Assembly (NCBI GenBank): GCA_026395155.1
Contig: JAPLZG010000033.1
Coordinates: 1 to 7,542, forward strand
Direction of reading: 5' to 3'
Length of the DNA: 7,542 nucleotides
Source: Candidatus Tayloriibacteriota bacterium
GTDB lineage: Bacteria; Patescibacteriota; Minisyncoccia; Phycocordibacterales; GWA1-40-21
Numbering within the stretch: the first letter of the stretch is position 1; each line of letters begins with the position of its first letter. Below, piece after piece: positions 5,792 to 7,542 of this stretch. The notes beneath the pieces are model-generated. The model did no database searches and was not told the DNA's origin. It saw only the letters and a program-made list of their open reading frames with translations. The position numbers and the translations under genes are program-made.

Positions 5792-6013
5792 TCAAGCCGC
5801 CCGAAGTTTTCCGTCCAGAATAAGGTGTACGAGCCGGTTAAACCGTTTCTTCGCCGCTGGGCGAGTCAGTCGATTGCCGAATTTATCCACCCTGTGTTCC
5901 TCCGGAATATGAATGGTTTCCCCCACGGGCACAGTGTCCCTTCTGTCCCTGGCATACCTCTGCGCCATTTCGAACAGTGGGTCGACCACTCTCTTCTGAA
6001 CCTGAACTGCCAT
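5792..6013 (-). CDS. Small basic hypothetical protein, G+C-rich
   Basis: I do not recognise this 73-residue protein. It has no membrane segment and no signal peptide. It is strongly charged, with many arginines and lysines, and probably has a helix at each end (about 3-25 and 52-73, the latter AAKKRFNRLVHLILDGKLR) with a short middle containing VPVGETIHIPEEHRVDKFGNR. A nucleic-acid or ribosome partner would fit the charge, but this is a guess. ATG 6013 is chosen because AAAGGAG lies 8 nt before it; a GTG at 6019 would fall within that spacer. By my count the gene is 55% G+C (121 of 222 bases), far above the A+T-rich genes beside it. It is a single-gene unit with its own consensus promoter, structured leader and terminator, which argues for a real and well-expressed gene, possibly acquired by transfer. 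Confidence 0.75.
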   Translation of the reverse strand: MAVQVQKRVVDPLFEMAQRYARDRRDTVPVGETIHIPEEHRVDKFGNRLTRPAAKKRFNRLVHLILDGKLRAA

Positions 6014-6021
6014 AAGCACTT

Positions 6022-6028
6022 CTCCTTT
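6022..6028 (-). promoter_or_regulatory. Strong ribosome binding site
   Basis: The minus strand reads AAAGGAG, 8 nt before ATG 6013. It fixes the start of the small G+C-rich gene and is notable because the other genes here lack a recognisable Shine-Dalgarno site. Confidence 0.85.
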
Positions 6029-6040
6029 CTACCTTTTTAC

Positions 6041-6090
6041 GACTTATTTGAAATCAAGGACACTCGTCCTAACAATTACAAATATAAGTC
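6041..6090 (-). promoter_or_regulatory. Structured 5' leader of the small G+C-rich gene
   Basis: GACTTAT (6041-6047) and ATAAGTC (6084-6090) form a perfect 7-bp stem. TTG (6048-6050) and CAA (6079-6081) extend it past a two-base bulge. Inside it, AGGAC (6057-6061) and GTCCT (6066-6070) form a 5-bp hairpin with a 4-base loop. The fold lies between the predicted transcription start (about 6096) and the ribosome binding site, so it could be a regulatory leader or an mRNA-stabilising structure. It matches no riboswitch class I know. Confidence 0.5.
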
Positions 6091-6102
6091 ACTAGGTGGA
6101 GT

Positions 6103-6131
6103 ATTATAACAAAATATATTTTACAAGTCAA
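6103..6131 (-). promoter_or_regulatory. Near-consensus sigma-70 promoter
   Basis: On the minus strand, TTGACT (6131-6126) and TATAAT (6108-6103) are separated by exactly 17 nt. A TG one base upstream of TATAAT makes it an extended -10 as well. Transcription would start near 6096, giving a leader of about 83 nt before ATG 6013. It is the best promoter in the window. Confidence 0.9.
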
Positions 6132-6138
6132 ATAAACT

Positions 6139-6163
6139 ACCTCCGGTGTAGAGCACGGGAGGT
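6139..6163. repeat. Hairpin just upstream of the promoter
   Basis: ACCTCC (6139-6144) pairs with GGAGGT (6158-6163). After one G-G mismatch, GTG pairs with CAC around the loop TAGAG. The dyad starts 8 bp beyond the -35 box of the small gene's promoter. There is no T-run on either side, so it may be a protein-binding site or another repeat rather than a terminator. Confidence 0.4.
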
Positions 6164-6177
6164 GTTCGTATTTCTGT

Positions 6178-6275
6178 CTTTGCGAGCGAATGCGAAGCAA
6201 ACCATCTCTGGATTGCCACCTGCCCGAAATGCTATATCGTTGCAGGCGGGCGTCGGAATACCTCCTCGGTTGACA
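6178..6275. repeat. Intergenic palindromic repeat, copy B
   Basis: The arms TGGATTGCCACCTGCCCG (6209-6226) and GTTGCAGGCGGGCG (6239-6252) are identical to copy A at 2703-2750; the central segment is four bases shorter and altered. On its left, GCGAGCGAATGCGAAGC followed by AAACCATCTC is another common dispersed-repeat sequence. The rest of the gap up to the acetate kinase stop (6276-6363) shows no gene and no clear terminator. Confidence 0.8.
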
Positions 6276-6363
6276 AAATACAAAATAATGTCGACCTGAC
6301 GCAGAGCATTAGGGAATATCTAATCATTTAACGCAATGGTTCAATAGCTTGGAATCACTCAAG

Positions 6364-7542
6364 CTAAAAGTTAAAAAAACTGCATGTTTCTGCTGATAAA
6401 TCTTTCATTTCATCAGTTTCAACAACTTCAATTTTTACTTTTGAATCAATAGAACTCACAACCCCGTCTTTTCCTTCTGTGGCATTATTTATGTTTTCAT
6501 CGATACTCACACCCAAAAAATTTAGTCCATCACAAATTCTTTTTCTCATTTTAAATGACCTTTCACCAACCGTTCCAGAAAAAATAATTCTATCAATTCC
6601 ACCGAGTGCCACAGCATATGCTCCGATTTGTTTTTGAATTCTATATGCATAAATATCAAGAGCAAGCTTTGCATCATTATTCCCCTCGGACTCAAGTTTA
6701 AATAAATCTCTAACATCGGGACTTTTTCCTCCTGAAAGACCCATAAGTCCACATTCTTTATTTAAATATTGTCGCATTTCTTTTGGTCCCATTCTCAAAA
6801 CTTCTGACATATAAATAACTGCGCCAGAATCTATATCTCCAACTCTGTTTGCCATTACAACACCTTCAAGAGGAGTAAAACCCATAGAAGTATCAATACT
6901 TTTACCATCCTTTATTGCTGTTATACTTACACCACCACCGATATGACAAACTACAATTTTTTCAGGTAAAATCTCTTTCAATTGAATCTTTTTTACAATA
7001 GACCTTAATGAAATTCCATGATATCCATATCTGTATATTTCATATTTCTTTGCTATATCGAGCGGAATAGCATACATTCTGGATTTCTCAGGTATATCTG
7101 TATGGAATGCACTATCAGAAATCCCCACCATCTTTATATTTTTCCCAAAGAATTTTCTTAATCTTTCAATTTCTTCAATTTCAGCTTCAAGATGAAGTGG
7201 TGCTTTTTTCTTTGCTTCGTAAAGTTTTTTTATATATTCTTTATCTATCAGTCCATTTTTCTGAAAAAATAATCCTGGAGCAACAATCCTTATACCTATG
7301 ACAGAAATCTCCTCTGGGGAATTTATAATATTTTTTATTTTTAAAGAATTAAACAAATATGGCAAAGACTTATCAAAATCCTTTGATGACAAATCTCCCT
7401 TTTCAATTTTTTCAGATTGATCAGTAGAATAATCATTTGTTCTAACAGTAAAACAAAAAGAATTCATACATGTCTCTAAGTGAAAAAAAGACACTTCTTT
7501 TCCATCTTCATAAACAGCATATTTTTTAGATGCGCTACCTGG
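6364..7542 (-). CDS. ackA: Acetate kinase (5' end beyond the window)
   Basis: Acetate kinase converts acetyl phosphate and ADP to acetate and ATP, the last step of acetate fermentation. The frame stays open to the right edge, where it reads PGSASKKYAVYEDGKE, the conserved N-terminal phosphate-binding strand (usually N-[AP]-G-S). About seven codons are therefore missing, and GTG 7494 is internal. Of 392 visible residues, those matching the known active site are R85 (in IRIVAPG), H117 (APLHLE), D143 (SDSAFH), H175 (RYGYHG), R233 (ANRVGDID) and E378 (VETDEM). HIGGG, DTSMGFTPLEGVVM and SGTVGERS are also present. The usual HGG after the arginine-valine strand is APG, and HNP is HLE, so it is a divergent member as found in candidate-phylum genomes. 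It is alone on its strand here, with 350 bp to the next gene. Confidence 0.93.
   Translation of the reverse strand, partial: PGSASKKYAVYEDGKEVSFFHLETCMNSFCFTVRTNDYSTDQSEKIEKGDLSSKDFDKSLPYLFNSLKIKNIINSPEEISVIGIRIVAPGLFFQKNGLIDKEYIKKLYEAKKKAPLHLEAEIEEIERLRKFFGKNIKMVGISDSAFHTDIPEKSRMYAIPLDIAKKYEIYRYGYHGISLRSIVKKIQLKEILPEKIVVCHIGGGVSITAIKDGKSIDTSMGFTPLEGVVMANRVGDIDSGAVIYMSEVLRMGPKEMRQYLNKECGLMGLSGGKSPDVRDLFKLESEGNNDAKLALDIYAYRIQKQIGAYAVALGGIDRIIFSGTVGERSFKMRKRICDGLNFLGVSIDENINNATEGKDGVVSSIDSKVKIEVVETDEMKDLSAETCSFFNF

Noticed and set aside
5825..6109. Plus-strand open frame opposite the small G+C-rich gene
   Set aside because: All expression signals (promoter, ribosome binding site, terminator) belong to the minus strand. 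This frame is a by-product of the G+C-rich codons.
6141..6170. tRNA-like words (GGTGTAGAGCAC, GGTGTTCG)
   Set aside because: No acceptor, anticodon or T stem can be built around them; the region folds better as the simple hairpin at 6139-6163.
6096..6299. Plus-strand open frame over repeat copy B
   Set aside because: It is translated repeat DNA with no family likeness.

Overview
The window looks like a chromosomal piece of a Candidate Phyla Radiation (Patescibacteria) bacterium, most likely a Parcubacteria-type lineage. The evidence is low G+C DNA, weak or absent Shine-Dalgarno sites on most genes, a short RsmI, a divergent acetate kinase, a membrane-anchored DUF4015 glycosidase-like protein, and many short palindromic repeats. 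The assignment rests on recognising protein families, not on a marker gene.

Layout, left to right. At 183-833 (+) lies a REP-associated tyrosine transposase (RAYT, Y1/HUH family), with a 12-nt half repeat before it and two near-identical 23-nt hairpin repeats after it (835-857, 948-970). A two-gene minus-strand unit follows: a small two-helix membrane protein (2191-2439), then a DUF4015 glycosidase-like protein (964-2184) whose stop codon lies in the second hairpin copy. Positions 2440-2999 carry no gene but hold a tentative promoter with a palindrome over it and several repeats. Next on the minus strand come rsmI (3000-3683) and murC (3758-5501), with murC upstream. Then there is an isolated minus-strand transcription unit with consensus promoter, structured leader, strong ribosome binding site, a 73-codon G+C-rich gene (5792-6013) and an intrinsic terminator. 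After another repeat, acetate kinase (6364 to beyond 7542, minus strand) runs off the right edge.

The most unusual locus is murC. It is split by a frame change at a run of eight A, and the part that should encode the ATP-binding P-loop is replaced by about 43 codons of unrelated sequence. It also carries at least five extra segments absent from the normal MurC core (about 33, 42, 64, 36 and 264 nt). Most contain perfect inverted repeats, and none introduces a stop. This resembles the palindromic elements inserted in-frame into Rickettsia and Wolbachia genes. Related palindromes lie between genes, and a RAYT, the enzyme class linked to REP hairpin spread, lies in the same window.

Functionally, RsmI methylates 16S rRNA, MurC (if intact) adds L-alanine to UDP-MurNAc for peptidoglycan, AckA makes ATP and acetate from acetyl phosphate, and the DUF4015 protein probably acts on surface glycans. 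The G+C-rich small gene has no recognisable function; its composition and tidy expression signals set it apart.
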